DNA from: G039954875 sp039954875
GTDB taxonomy: Bacteria > Bacteroidota > Bacteroidia > Flavobacteriales > Blattabacteriaceae
Direction: 5' to 3'
Assembly (NCBI GenBank): GCA_039954875.1
Contig: CP157202.1
Location: 186,001-250,000 of the forward strand
DNA: 64,000 nucleotides
In this document: positions 27,915-37,403 of the stretch, one piece after another
How positions within the stretch are numbered: position 1 is the stretch's first letter
Layout: every line of letters begins with the position of its first letter
Translations under genes and position numbers: made by a program
Notes under the pieces: model-generated
The model's input: only the letters and a program-made list of their open reading frames with translations
Told to the model about the DNA's origin: nothing
The model's database searches: none

Positions 27915-28556
27915 TCATTTGTAAATCTTATTCCTGAGGTTTTCTATTTTATGTATAATCTCACCTCGTTGTTGTCTTTTTTTTAAGATTTTTATAATAT
28001 CTTTGAAAATAAATCCTTTAGCATTCAAAAGAACTAAAAAGTGGAAGATCAGATCAGCACCTTCGTTGAGGAAGGCTTTGTCATTGTTTTGGTCTTTGGC
28101 TTCGATGATGAATTCGGTGGCTTCTTCGCCTACTTTTTGGGCGATCTTGTTTAACCCAGTTCTGAAGAGGGATGAGGTGTAGGATTTTTCATTACCGTAC
28201 AACTGCCGATTGTCAATAATTTTTTCTAGCTCATTGATGAAGGCTATTTTGTCACGCTTTTCATTGGTTTCTCCCCATGCGGTGACCTTGTATTTTTCTG
28301 TGGGGATTACTTGTATGAGTAGGACATCCTTTGTTTCATTGATGTAGAAATCCTTCACTTGCAACTTACATTTATCAAGAGTTGGGTCTATTTTTTGGTG
28401 GTTTTGAATTAGATGGACATAGCCATTTTTTATGGTTTTTTCCCATGTTGTTTGATCCATCTTGCCGATATTGAGTACGGCTCTTGTTCGGTGGTCTTGT
28501 AGGATGACTGTCATCGAGTCATTGTGGTCTTTGATGGATGACTTATAAGTTTTCAT
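27915..28556 (-). CDS. HisIE-like protein with intact HisE half and degenerate HisI half
   Basis: HisIE normally carries two consecutive histidine-pathway enzymes: an N-terminal PR-AMP cyclohydrolase (HisI) and a C-terminal PR-ATP pyrophosphatase (HisE). The 213-residue frame is unbroken and full length. The HisE half (about 115-205) keeps SYTSSLFRTGLNKIAQKVGE, ATEFIIEA and GADLIFHFLVLLNAKG, including the metal-binding acidic helix. The HisI half aligns by pattern (VILQDHRTRAVLNIG, WEKTIKNGYVHLIQNH), but the DCDxD metal triad reads NETKD and the zinc cysteines of the usual GPTCHTGxxTCF are absent. Other his genes are not in this window. Either only HisE works or decay has begun without breaking the frame. 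Confidence 0.8.
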   Translation of the reverse strand: MKTYKSSIKDHNDSMTVILQDHRTRAVLNIGKMDQTTWEKTIKNGYVHLIQNHQKIDPTLDKCKLQVKDFYINETKDVLLIQVIPTEKYKVTAWGETNEKRDKIAFINELEKIIDNRQLYGNEKSYTSSLFRTGLNKIAQKVGEEATEFIIEAKDQNNDKAFLNEGADLIFHFLVLLNAKGFIFKDIIKILKKRQQRGEIIHKIENLRNKIYK

Positions 28557-28613
28557 AATAGTGAGGTTGAAGGGATTTAGTTAAGGCAGTATAAAATGAT
28601 ATAGTACAAGCAT

Positions 28614-29816
28614 TTATGGTTTCTGCTCGGATAATGAATGGTCACAGAAGGGGGGGGAACATTCACTAGAAAATAGTAGCCAGAAGACGATTAATTCTTT
28701 TTCCATGCGGTATTGGGTTATTTTCGCAGCATAGAATTTGTTTGCGTGTTTACAGGTTAGCATCAGGTCTTTGCCTTGTATAGCCTTGATTTCATGGTGG
28801 GTGAGAGATGCTCGGATCAGGGCTTCTTTTTTGTCGATCTGGGCCAACCCAATCCACTTCAAGTAATTCGGTCAAGATGGCTACCAATGCTGCTATTATT
28901 TGATGACCACCAAAGGTAGGCCTAAGCACCGGGTCGTGTGTGAAATATTGCATGAGTATTTGAGAGGTTATGAATGCTTCAATATATATACCACTACCCA
29001 TACCTTTTCCCATCACTAGGATATCGTATACGATTTGATAGTGTTCGAAAGCGAATAGTTTTTCTGTATAGTCAAAGCCTGGTTATATCTCATTGAAGAT
29101 CATCAGGGTACTGGTTTTTTGGCATTGTCTTTTAATCTTTTGGAGATGATTATTTGAAGTAATATGAAATCTGTAGCGACTTGTATGGTCTCTAGGACGA
29201 TGTGGGCGGTCTTCTCGGTGAAGACTGAAGGGTCTTTTTTGTCATTGAATCTGGTGAATCTAATTCTTGGTAATAGTGGCCGAAAAGCTCTTTTATAAGA
29301 TTCATTTCCCACAAGTATCATTGCGTTGTGAGTATTGCCATGATAGGCTGTTCTGCAAGTGATGATTTCTTCAGATCCGGTGTGGTGTTTGGCTAGCTTG
29401 AGTGCACTTTCTATGGTTTCGGCGCCTGAGTTAACCAGATAAAAATCATTTCGAGGGGGAAGAGAGTATGTGCGGCAAGTTTTTGGCATAGTTGGACGCA
29501 AGTTTCCTGAATAAATTCACCGTAGACCATCATCACATGCATGTACCCGCTCGACTTGTTTTTTTAACGGCATCTACGATTGTATGTGCATACCCAAGGA
29601 GGGTTGGCTGATATTCCTGCCGCAAAATCCAGGTAGGCTTTGCCATCCTTGTCGTAAAAAGATAATTGCCATGAGCACGGTTGGATTTATAGAGTGGATG
29701 GGTTGAAGGCTGGTGTGTGCTTGGTATTGGAGAAATTTATTTTTGAATTGATCCATCTTTGAGGACTTCTTTGGACTTTCCGGCATACCTTTGCTCGGTC
29801 TCTTGCTGTTTGTCAT
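28614..29816 (-). pseudogene. Class III (acetylornithine/4-aminobutyrate-type) aminotransferase, decayed
   Basis: PLP-dependent aminotransferase remnant covering the full length in at least four frames. Readable parts are KFLQYQAHTSLQP (start region), DFYLVNSGAETIESALKLAK with the PLP-phosphate loop, EEIITCRTAYHGNTHNAM, RIRFTRFNDKKDP, then after a deleted stretch GKGMGSGIYIEAF (where the PLP lysine segment lies), TFGGHQIIAALVAIL, and IQGKDLMLTCKHANK to the end. The segment with the PLP-binding Asp (FDEIQ in relatives) is missing. It starts 14 bases after the OstA-like stop and was probably the last gene of the spoT-fur-ostA operon. Confidence 0.9.
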
Positions 29817-29829
29817 CTTTAGGTTTTTT

Positions 29830-31545
29830 TTATGGATCTTTTTTAAGTTTTTCTATAGCTCGTTGTTCGGCTTGTTGTTCGTTTCTGTATTTGAGAAGAT
29901 CAGGGATAAAGATCTCTTTTATCTTTTGAGGACGCTCTTTTTCGCGCCAGAGAAATTTAGGTAAAAAGCGTTGTTTTTCATGAATCTTGGACTCTGGGGC
30001 TAATTCAGATTGAGCCTTTTGTTGGCAAGAGATTCGTTGGATCTTGTGTTGATTGAGATGTACTTCAATGATCCCACAGGTAGATTTGTTGATACCGATG
30101 TGTGTTTTCTTTTTAATCTTCTCGTCTTCATAGTCTGCATAGTAGAGACTTTGTCCATTGCCCGTGACGATGAGTTTTTTCATTTCGTTATTTTTGAAAA
30201 ATCCAGTCATTTCTCGTCCTTTTATTTGATTGAATTCCAATTCATTAAGCATATTTATCTTATTGATAGCAAATGAATTTCCTATGATATTTACTGAATC
30301 TAAGGCTTCTTTTTTTGTGTTGATGTAGGCGTACATCGTGTCGCCGGTGAGTTGATATTCTTGTGCCCAAAGTATGGGATCTGTATGAAATTCGATGATG
30401 TCAGTGGCTTCTTTATAAATGATCGAATCGCATTTACCTTGCATATTTGTCTTAAATATTTTAGCAAAAGGGTAGGCACGGAGGATATATGTGGAGTCGG
30501 TTTGTCGTACGGCAGTTAAAGTATCGGCATGTATAAAAAGGTTATCGTCTTTGAGTACCTTAATGGCAACAGGTCGATCTGTGAGTATTATTGAATCCGG
30601 ATTTTGATAGACTTCAGTGTAGCCACCGGTGAGATAACTATTTTTTTCGGGCTTTTCTAGCCATACGTTTCCTGTAGCAGAACCGTATCCTTTAGTGTGG
30701 TCAAAATAGAGACGATCTCCTTTGAGTGTTTTTCCATTGTGGTGGATACTCGAAGGTGGAGCAGAGGAATAGGAGATCTTTTGCTGGGTGTAATGACTGC
30801 CGTTTTCGGTATAAATAAAATCTTTGGGATTTTCATTTTTTTCTATGATGGTCGGTGCGGAAAAATCGATGCGTTTGGGTTCGGTGTAGTAGTTGGCATG
30901 TTCTGAATGTATGGTTTGCTCTTTGTTGGTCAAACGTACTTTGGTAGTGAATTCGGCTCTTTTTTCTGTGGAAAAATAGACGGCCTTTTGGCTGACTAGG
31001 GTATTTTCTCCATCGTATATCCTACCACCAGTGGTGTAATAGGCTTGGCGGGTATTACCATCGTATTCGAGAAGATGGGTGGTCAGTCGTGTTTTTTTGT
31101 CGATGAGTACGGCTTTGCCAATAGCTTGAGATCGTTTGGTTTTGGCGTTGTAGATGAGGGTATCTGCATTCAATTCCGTTGCTCCTTCGTAAGCGACGGG
31201 CTTACCGTAGGCTTTAGAAATACTGGTATTACCATCGTATTCGATGAATTGAGCGTAGAGTTTTCTATTTGCCGAGTACATATTTACATTATTATATCCG
31301 TGAAAACGATTTTGCTCCTTGTAGTAGACGGCACTGTCACAGGAGAGGGTCGTGCTTTGATGTTTAAATTGTACGTTGCCTTTTAAAAACCAAGCGTCTG
31401 GATCAATATTGGTATTTTTCTGAGTTAGATCTGCATGTAGTAAGTGAATTTCTTTGATAGGAACGGAAGGGGCTTGACTCTGTAAAAAACGAAAATGAAT
31501 CAGCGAAAATAGGTAGATAAAATATTTGAATAATATGAAATTCAT
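29830..31545 (-). CDS. OstA/LptA-like protein of the LPS transport family
   Basis: Secreted protein of 571 residues with a signal peptide (about 1-24) and repeated OstA-type beta-jellyroll units, as in LptA, which carries lipopolysaccharide across the periplasm. Repeat-like stretches include AWFLKGNVQFKHQSTTLSCD, LNADTLIYNAKTKRSQAIG and GSATGNVWLEKPEKN. The C-terminal 90 residues are highly charged (Lys/Glu/Arg-rich). It is much longer than proteobacterial LptA but normal for Bacteroidota. Its ATG overlaps the fur stop as ATGA. LptD, its likely partner, is encoded 3 kb away. Confidence 0.85.
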   Translation of the reverse strand: MNFILFKYFIYLFSLIHFRFLQSQAPSVPIKEIHLLHADLTQKNTNIDPDAWFLKGNVQFKHQSTTLSCDSAVYYKEQNRFHGYNNVNMYSANRKLYAQFIEYDGNTSISKAYGKPVAYEGATELNADTLIYNAKTKRSQAIGKAVLIDKKTRLTTHLLEYDGNTRQAYYTTGGRIYDGENTLVSQKAVYFSTEKRAEFTTKVRLTNKEQTIHSEHANYYTEPKRIDFSAPTIIEKNENPKDFIYTENGSHYTQQKISYSSAPPSSIHHNGKTLKGDRLYFDHTKGYGSATGNVWLEKPEKNSYLTGGYTEVYQNPDSIILTDRPVAIKVLKDDNLFIHADTLTAVRQTDSTYILRAYPFAKIFKTNMQGKCDSIIYKEATDIIEFHTDPILWAQEYQLTGDTMYAYINTKKEALDSVNIIGNSFAINKINMLNELEFNQIKGREMTGFFKNNEMKKLIVTGNGQSLYYADYEDEKIKKKTHIGINKSTCGIIEVHLNQHKIQRISCQQKAQSELAPESKIHEKQRFLPKFLWREKERPQKIKEIFIPDLLKYRNEQQAEQRAIEKLKKDP

Positions 31546-31988
31546 TTATTTCTGACACCGTAAAAATAAAGAGAGTGCCTTTGGATCTTTATATTGAAGA
31601 GGTCTTCTATCGTGGCTTTGATAGTTTGTATCCTAGGGTCACAAAACTCTATTACTTCGCCTGTATCTGTAATAATGACATGATCGTGCTGGGTATCGAA
31701 GTAAGCTTTTTCGTATTGGGATTGTTGCTCTCCCAGTTGATGTCTCCTGACCAAATTGCAGTGTAGTAGCAGTGAGATAGTATTGTATACGGAAGCTCGG
31801 CTGACCCGGTAATTCCTTTGTTTCATATTGAAGTATAGGGTGTCTACATCAAAATGTCCGGGTGTATTATAGATCTCTTCGAGAATACTGTAACGTTCTG
31901 GGGTTTTACGATGGCCATGCTTTTCTAAATAGTTGGTGAAAATTTGCCTCACCGTCTCTATACGGTTAGGGTTTGTCGGCGTATTCAT
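31542..31988 (-). CDS. fur: Fur-family metalloregulator
   Basis: Metal-responsive winged-helix repressor of 148 residues. The DNA-binding part has GHRKTPERYSILEEIYNTPG, HFDVDTLYF and RVSRASVYNTISLLLHCNLV; the sensor part has DTQHDHVIITDTGEVIEFCD and the final IQRHSLYFYGV. The two CxxC zinc motifs of classical Fur are missing, as I recall for many Bacteroidota relatives. ATG 31988 (MNTPTNPNR) is chosen because a TAnnTTTG core lies 30 bases upstream; a TTG at 32054 would add 22 residues and overlap spoT. Iron versus peroxide control cannot be decided. Confidence 0.9.
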   Translation of the reverse strand: MNTPTNPNRIETVRQIFTNYLEKHGHRKTPERYSILEEIYNTPGHFDVDTLYFNMKQRNYRVSRASVYNTISLLLHCNLVRRHQLGEQQSQYEKAYFDTQHDHVIITDTGEVIEFCDPRIQTIKATIEDLFNIKIQRHSLYFYGVRNK

Positions 31989-32017
31989 AATAGGTAGTAT
32001 GATGTTTGATGCCTTCA

Positions 32018-32025
32018 CAAAGTTA
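32018..32025 (-). promoter_or_regulatory. Bacteroidota -7 promoter core (TAACTTTG) for fur-ostA
   Basis: Minus-strand TAnnTTTG match between spoT and the fur ATG (31988), placing transcription start near 32011. It allows fur-ostA expression independent of spoT. Confidence 0.42.
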
Positions 32026-32050
32026 AGATTATTTAGTGATGGGTGAGTTT

Positions 32051-34306
32051 TCAAAAGTTAGTGTTTTTAGTAGTATATTTAGAGAGGTTTTTTTGGTAAA
32101 TGCGTTTTACGTCTGTGACCTCTTCTATGTTTTTTAACTGATGGGTGACTTCCTCAAATTGATTTTTATTTTTGATCTGGATAGTGAGTCTTGTTTGGAA
32201 AAGGCCACCACCTGTAACCACATTCATATTTTTGATATTCAAGTGCATATTGTACGTTATAATTTCGGTGATGTCTTTGATCATCCCTATCCGATCGAAT
32301 CCGTTGACTTGTAAGATTACTTTGAAATCTAGGCTGGAGGATTCGATCCATTTGGCATTGATGATACGGTATTCGTAATTGGCACGTAGGCTAACGGCGT
32401 TGGCACAATCTTCTCGGTGTACTTTGATCCCTTGATTGATGGTGATGAATCCGAATACACGGTCTCCCGAGATAGGATTGCAGCAATTGGATAGCGTGTA
32501 GTCTAAGACCTCTTCATTGGAATTGAATACGAGTAAATATGATTTTTTTTCCGTTTTTTCTTGCTTGGGTTCCGTCGCCGGGGTACGCGATCGTCTGCTG
32601 AACCTGTTTAGAATTTTATAAATACCTTTAGTGGTTTCATTAGCAAACTGTTTTAGCTCTTTGTTATCAATGGCGCCTATACCTACTTTGTAAAATATCT
32701 CCTGGCTAGTACGTTCTTTGAAAAAATTAATCAAGGAGTGTACGGTGCTCTCTGTGAGGTTGATTTTCAGATGGCGGAGTTTCTTCTCAAGGATTTCTTT
32801 CCCTTCTTCGGCAATCTTTTTTCTTTCTGACTTGAGTACACTCCTTATTTTGGATCTGGCTCTAGAGGTGGTAGTGATATCTAACCAATCGGCTTTAGGT
32901 TTTTGGTTGGGAGAGGTGATAATCTCTATTTGGTCTCCGCTTTGTAAGGGATGATCTAATGGAACTAGTTTGCTATTGACTTTTGCCCCCAGGCAAGTAT
33001 CTCCGATGTGTGAATGTATGCTATAGGCAAAATCCAATGCTGTGGCGCCTTTGGGTAGGGAAATCAGATCACCTTTGTGAGTGAAGACGTAAATCTCTTT
33101 GGCATATAAGTTGAGTTTGAAATTATCGATCAGATCGATGGTGTTTGTTTTATCGTTTTCCAACACTTCACGGATTTTGTTGAGCCAATCGTCTAAGCCA
33201 TTTTCTTCTTGATGAAAGCCGTGTTTGTATTTATAGTGGGCAGCAATGCCTTTTTCTGCGATCTCATTCATTCGTTCAGACCTAATTTGGACTTCTACCC
33301 ATCGGCCTTGAGGTCCCATGACTGTGATGTGAAGAGATTCGTAGTTGGTAGATTTGGGTTGTGAGATCCAGTCTCGAAGGCGTTTGGGATTGGGGTAGTA
33401 GAGGTCTGATATGATGGAATAGATCTTCCAGGCGATGAATTTTTCGTTTTTGGCATCTGCTTGATATATGATCCGTATGGCGAAAATATCATAGATATTT
33501 TCGAAGGGGATATCTTGTGTGAGCATTTTTTGCTGGATGGAGAAAGTGGATTTAGTTCGCCCTTTGATTTGATAAGTCAAGTCTTCCTTGTCTAAATATA
33601 TTTTTATTTTTTTAATAAATTCGTTGATGTACTTTTCTCTTTTTTCTTTGCTATCTTCTAGTTTTTTTAGAATATCATGGTAAGCATCTGGTTCTATGTG
33701 TTTCAGGCTTAGGTCTTCGAGTTCGGTTTTTATATCGTACAGTCCTAGGCGATGGGCTATGGGAGCAAAGATGTAGAGAGTTTCGGAAGCTATTGTTTTT
33801 TGTTTTTCCGGTGGCATGAACTCCATGGTACGCATGTTGTGCAGCCGGTCGGCTAATTTGACCAGGATCACACGGATGTCTTCGGAAAGGGTGAAGAGTA
33901 ACTTTCGATAATTTTCAGCTTGTTTTGAGACAGTTTGATTTTTGATTACAGTGATTTTTGTTAGACCGTCGATGATCGTAGCGATCTTACGGTTGAAGAA
34001 ATATTCTATATTTTCCAGAGTATAATCACTGTCTTCTACCACGTCATGGAGTAAGGCTGAGGTGATGGATGTGGCATCCAATCCAATCTCTTGGGATACA
34101 ATTTTAGCCACAGCTATGGGGTGGTAAATGTAAGGTTCCCCAGAACGCCTCCTTTGATTTTTATGTGCATCTACGGCTACCTTCATAGCCTTGTGGATGA
34201 GTTTCTTGTCTTCCTTGCTCAGCGTGATATAAGTATTGGACAAGATCTCTTTGTACCTTTTGGCAAGTTCGCACCCTTCATCTTTGCTATAAGTGAATTG
34301 TATCAT
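32051..34306 (-). CDS. spoT: Bifunctional (p)ppGpp synthetase/hydrolase (RelA/SpoT)
   Basis: Makes and degrades the stringent-response alarmone (p)ppGpp. The 751 residues contain the hydrolase HD domain (YIYHPIAVAKIV, LLHDVVEDSDYT, LVKLADRLHNMRTM), the synthetase domain (IYDIFAIRIIY, KSTNYESLHITVMGPQGRWV, EKGIAAHYKYK), TGS (IYVFTHKGDLISLPKGATAL), the zinc-finger-like segment (LSNCCNPISGDRVFGFI) and a C-terminal ACT domain. Hydrolase and synthetase signatures are both intact, so it is predicted bifunctional. It heads the spoT-fur-ostA-like operon. Confidence 0.95.
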   Translation of the reverse strand: MIQFTYSKDEGCELAKRYKEILSNTYITLSKEDKKLIHKAMKVAVDAHKNQRRRSGEPYIYHPIAVAKIVSQEIGLDATSITSALLHDVVEDSDYTLENIEYFFNRKIATIIDGLTKITVIKNQTVSKQAENYRKLLFTLSEDIRVILVKLADRLHNMRTMEFMPPEKQKTIASETLYIFAPIAHRLGLYDIKTELEDLSLKHIEPDAYHDILKKLEDSKEKREKYINEFIKKIKIYLDKEDLTYQIKGRTKSTFSIQQKMLTQDIPFENIYDIFAIRIIYQADAKNEKFIAWKIYSIISDLYYPNPKRLRDWISQPKSTNYESLHITVMGPQGRWVEVQIRSERMNEIAEKGIAAHYKYKHGFHQEENGLDDWLNKIREVLENDKTNTIDLIDNFKLNLYAKEIYVFTHKGDLISLPKGATALDFAYSIHSHIGDTCLGAKVNSKLVPLDHPLQSGDQIEIITSPNQKPKADWLDITTTSRARSKIRSVLKSERKKIAEEGKEILEKKLRHLKINLTESTVHSLINFFKERTSQEIFYKVGIGAIDNKELKQFANETTKGIYKILNRFSRRSRTPATEPKQEKTEKKSYLLVFNSNEEVLDYTLSNCCNPISGDRVFGFITINQGIKVHREDCANAVSLRANYEYRIINAKWIESSSLDFKVILQVNGFDRIGMIKDITEIITYNMHLNIKNMNVVTGGGLFQTRLTIQIKNKNQFEEVTHQLKNIEEVTDVKRIYQKNLSKYTTKNTNF

Positions 34307-34354
34307 TGCTAAGCTAGTAGAATTTATAAGAAAATATATAAATGTTTTACCTAT

Positions 34355-34735
34355 TCATTTATGGGCAATGATAGATATTTCTATATTCACTTCTTTAGGC
34401 AGACGAGCAACTTCTATGGTTTCTCTAGCTGGGTAATTTCCTATTTTGAAATACTCTGCATATACACGATTAACTGTAGGGAAATCATCCATATTTTTCA
34501 TAAAGATAGAAGTTTTTATTACATTTTCGAAGTTCATTTTAGCTTCTAGGAGGATGGCCTGTATGTTGTTCAGCACCTGTCTAGTCTCGGTTTCTATACC
34601 TTGAGTGATCACTTGATTAGTTTGCGGATCGATAGGGATCTGTCCTGAGATGTATAAAAAATTGTTGATGCATATAGCTTGGCTATAAGGTCCGATGGTT
34701 TGAGGTGCTTGAGGGGATGATAATATTTTTTTCAT
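34355..34735 (-). CDS. ridA: RidA family enamine/imine deaminase
   Basis: Hydrolyses reactive enamine/imine intermediates released by PLP enzymes, such as 2-aminoacrylate. The 126 residues include APQTIGPYSQAICINN, FLYISGQIPIDP, ENVIKTSIFMKNMDDF and the signature YPARETIEVARLPKEVNIEI, where the active-site arginine lies (ARE). Length is standard. It lies 24 bases downstream of lptD. Confidence 0.95.
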   Translation of the reverse strand: MKKILSSPQAPQTIGPYSQAICINNFLYISGQIPIDPQTNQVITQGIETETRQVLNNIQAILLEAKMNFENVIKTSIFMKNMDDFPTVNRVYAEYFKIGNYPARETIEVARLPKEVNIEISIIAHK

Positions 34736-34759
34736 AGCAATGGATTTTTTGGATTTGTA

Positions 34760-37333
34760 TTAAAATGAGTTTCGGTTGACATCTTCTAGGTTTATTTTGT
34801 CGTATTTTAGATTTTTCAATAGAGGGGCTTTGATCCCGATATAAAAAGACCAGAAGCTGTAGCCCCCCACAGGTATCCAACGAAAATTCATGTTGAAACT
34901 TCGTAGGTCTCTCTCAAAGGTAATCAAAGTATTGGTGATCTTCTGATTGATAAAATCATAGTTGACGTTGAAACCTATTTTCCAATGAGGTGTAAGTGAG
35001 ATATTTCCGTTTAAGATTAATGAGATTGCTGTAGCGATCTTACCCAAAGGGTTTTTAGTGTAATTGTAAGTCATATTGATTTTCAACTGCCAGGGAATGT
35101 CGTAATGGGCATAATTATCTTCGTCGAAATTAAATTTTTCATAACGTATTTGCCCCTTTTTTTTATAGGGATCTTTATCCTTTTTATCTTTTTTAAGAGC
35201 ATTGTTGCTTAAGCTGTAATCTACAGATAACCAAAGAGATCTGAGTGTGAAGCTTCCCAATTGATTAATCCGATAAGCTTTGGGATTGACTGTATCTGTA
35301 TTGTCAATATGGCTCTTGTAAGGGTCTATGGTGCCGTTGAAGTTTATTTTGAGGTTTTTTATAATTGTGGTATTACCGTTGAAGGTGATATCGCTCCATC
35401 GGAAAGTGTCCTTGGTTATATCATAATTAGTCTTTAGACTGAGGTTTTCGATTAGTTTGATCTTTCTGCTTCCTATCGAGGCATTTTTGTCTTGTATTTT
35501 CATTTCCAGGTTGTTCTGTAGCGAAAAATTGATCCTTTGGGATAGGTGTCTAGGAAATGCACTATAGAGACCATTTTCAAAGATATTGTAAGTCTGTATT
35601 TGATCGTCTTTGTCTGTATAGCTTTTGTAATAACCCCAAAAGGTTGTAGAAAAATCAGGGGTGTAAGTGTAAGAAATCTGAGGATCTATCTTATGCCGAA
35701 TGGCTTGAATTAAACCATCTTCGCTGATTTTTTTCAATCCGTATAGGGTAAACGATAAATTTGCTCCTATATTTGAAGTGCTAAAGGCTTTGAATACCTT
35801 TCTAATTCTATCGATGACTTTATCTTGGTTGGAGTTATAAGTTCTTTCGATGGTTTGTAATAGCCAACGTTCGTTGTATGTCATGTGGGGAGTGAATCTG
35901 AAATAAGTGAATAAGTCGGTCTTTGTGCTTAAATTGAAATTGTGTTCAGTACCCGTTATCATTTTTTCAAACATCCCGTTTTTAAAGAGCTGGTTGGTAT
36001 TGGTATTCACTGTGCTTTGCGCCCTCATGTTATAATCTATGGTGAAGTTGCGTAAAAACATATTCTTTTTCTTTTGAAAAGGTGTCCTTTGCTGCATGGT
36101 CAATGTTAAATTTGGCAGGATTATATTCACCGCTTCCGTATTGAAATTCTGGCTTAAGTCACCACTCAAAGTCATCGACATCGGCAGTTCTTCAAAATTC
36201 TTCCTTAGACTGACATTTGAAGAACTTGTATTAGTAAATACAGACCCAGACTTGTTGCTAATGTTGGTCGTATTGAGCGTGTTTCTATAGTAGTCCTTGT
36301 TGCTTGCATAGTTGATATTGGCAGAAAAGTTTAGGGTGGGATTGGATTTACTGTCTTGGATGTGATTCCACCACAGTAGGTAATTATTACTTTTATTGTA
36401 ACCTTTTAGGCCCTTAGTCCCTGTAATGAGGGTTTGATAATTGAAAACGAAATTGCCTGAATATTTATCTCTCACTTTATAACCAACCTGTGTATCAACT
36501 TTCCAACTGCCATTGGTGTAGATCGATCCCATGATATTGGAATCCAAATGTTCGGAGATCGGCCAAAAAAATTCGAGATTTTCTAAAAAAAAACCGACAT
36601 TGGCCCGCTCGCCCCAACGCGGGATACGGATGCCGGCATTACTATTTTCTGTAGTAGGGATGTAGGAGAAGGGTAGGAGTAAGGGGGTGGGGACCTCATG
36701 GACATACATCAATATAGGTCCGGTGATGATCGATTTTTTATTCACATGTTTGATTTTGTTTGTTTTTAGGTAATAGTCCGGTATTATGTCCTTTCTTTCT
36801 TTGAAGTAGGTATCGGTAGTGTAGATGGCGTCTCGCATCAGGTTAATGCTATCGTTTTTTATTTTGACTCTTTTTGCGATGATCACTCCTTCTTGTTCTT
36901 CAGTACGAATGTTGTCGGCAAGGCCTTTCTTGGTTTTTAAATTAAAATGGAAACTATCGTAATTGTATTTTTTACCGTCTTGTGTCAAGGTAGTCGACTC
37001 ACTGACACGACCCAGTGAGTCAAGTTTACCACGGGCATAGACATCATTGCTTTTCCAATAGATCTCTATATAGTCGGCCTGAACGTTCATGTTGGTATAA
37101 TCTATTGAGGCATTTCCGATAAGGTAAGATTTCTTGTGGATCAAGTCATGGTCTTGTATCTCTGCATTGTATTTGATAATATCTTTTAAAGCACCTTCTT
37201 TTTCTTTGGTTTTGAGTGTGTCTTGAGGTGTTTTGTCCATATTTTGTGTATCAGCAGGCTTTTTTGGGGTCTGTTGAGCATGTATTGAACCATACAGGAA
37301 AATAAAAAAAAAGATGAAAATATGCCCTGTCAC
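34760..37333 (-). CDS. lptD: LptD-like LPS-assembly outer-membrane protein
   Basis: Outer-membrane barrel that inserts lipopolysaccharide into the outer leaflet. The 857 residues start with a signal peptide (about 1-19, ending IHAQQ), a linker, an OstA-like N-terminal domain (about 50-200, with SYLIGNASIDYTNMNVQADY), and a long C-terminal beta-barrel with many alternating-residue strands, including PILMYVHEVPTPLLLPFSYI and AGIRIPRWGERANVGFFLEN. The start is GTG 37333; no in-frame ATG gives the signal peptide. Together with the OstA-like protein and MsbA-type exporter, this shows that LPS export is kept. Confidence 0.85.
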   Translation of the reverse strand: MTGHIFIFFFIFLYGSIHAQQTPKKPADTQNMDKTPQDTLKTKEKEGALKDIIKYNAEIQDHDLIHKKSYLIGNASIDYTNMNVQADYIEIYWKSNDVYARGKLDSLGRVSESTTLTQDGKKYNYDSFHFNLKTKKGLADNIRTEEQEGVIIAKRVKIKNDSINLMRDAIYTTDTYFKERKDIIPDYYLKTNKIKHVNKKSIITGPILMYVHEVPTPLLLPFSYIPTTENSNAGIRIPRWGERANVGFFLENLEFFWPISEHLDSNIMGSIYTNGSWKVDTQVGYKVRDKYSGNFVFNYQTLITGTKGLKGYNKSNNYLLWWNHIQDSKSNPTLNFSANINYASNKDYYRNTLNTTNISNKSGSVFTNTSSSNVSLRKNFEELPMSMTLSGDLSQNFNTEAVNIILPNLTLTMQQRTPFQKKKNMFLRNFTIDYNMRAQSTVNTNTNQLFKNGMFEKMITGTEHNFNLSTKTDLFTYFRFTPHMTYNERWLLQTIERTYNSNQDKVIDRIRKVFKAFSTSNIGANLSFTLYGLKKISEDGLIQAIRHKIDPQISYTYTPDFSTTFWGYYKSYTDKDDQIQTYNIFENGLYSAFPRHLSQRINFSLQNNLEMKIQDKNASIGSRKIKLIENLSLKTNYDITKDTFRWSDITFNGNTTIIKNLKINFNGTIDPYKSHIDNTDTVNPKAYRINQLGSFTLRSLWLSVDYSLSNNALKKDKKDKDPYKKKGQIRYEKFNFDEDNYAHYDIPWQLKINMTYNYTKNPLGKIATAISLILNGNISLTPHWKIGFNVNYDFINQKITNTLITFERDLRSFNMNFRWIPVGGYSFWSFYIGIKAPLLKNLKYDKINLEDVNRNSF

Positions 37334-37354
37334 TTTCTTAAAAAAAGGATTTGA

Positions 37355-37362
37355 TATTTTTG
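37355..37362 (+). promoter_or_regulatory. Bacteroidota -7 promoter core (TATTTTTG) for the amidase gene
   Basis: TAnnTTTG match 42 bases before ATG 37404 in the short divergent gap to lptD. The -33 position is only TTTC. Confidence 0.42.
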
Positions 37363-37403
37363 CGATCTATGCGGTCAAAATTAGCTAAAAAATCATCCCC
37401 TAT

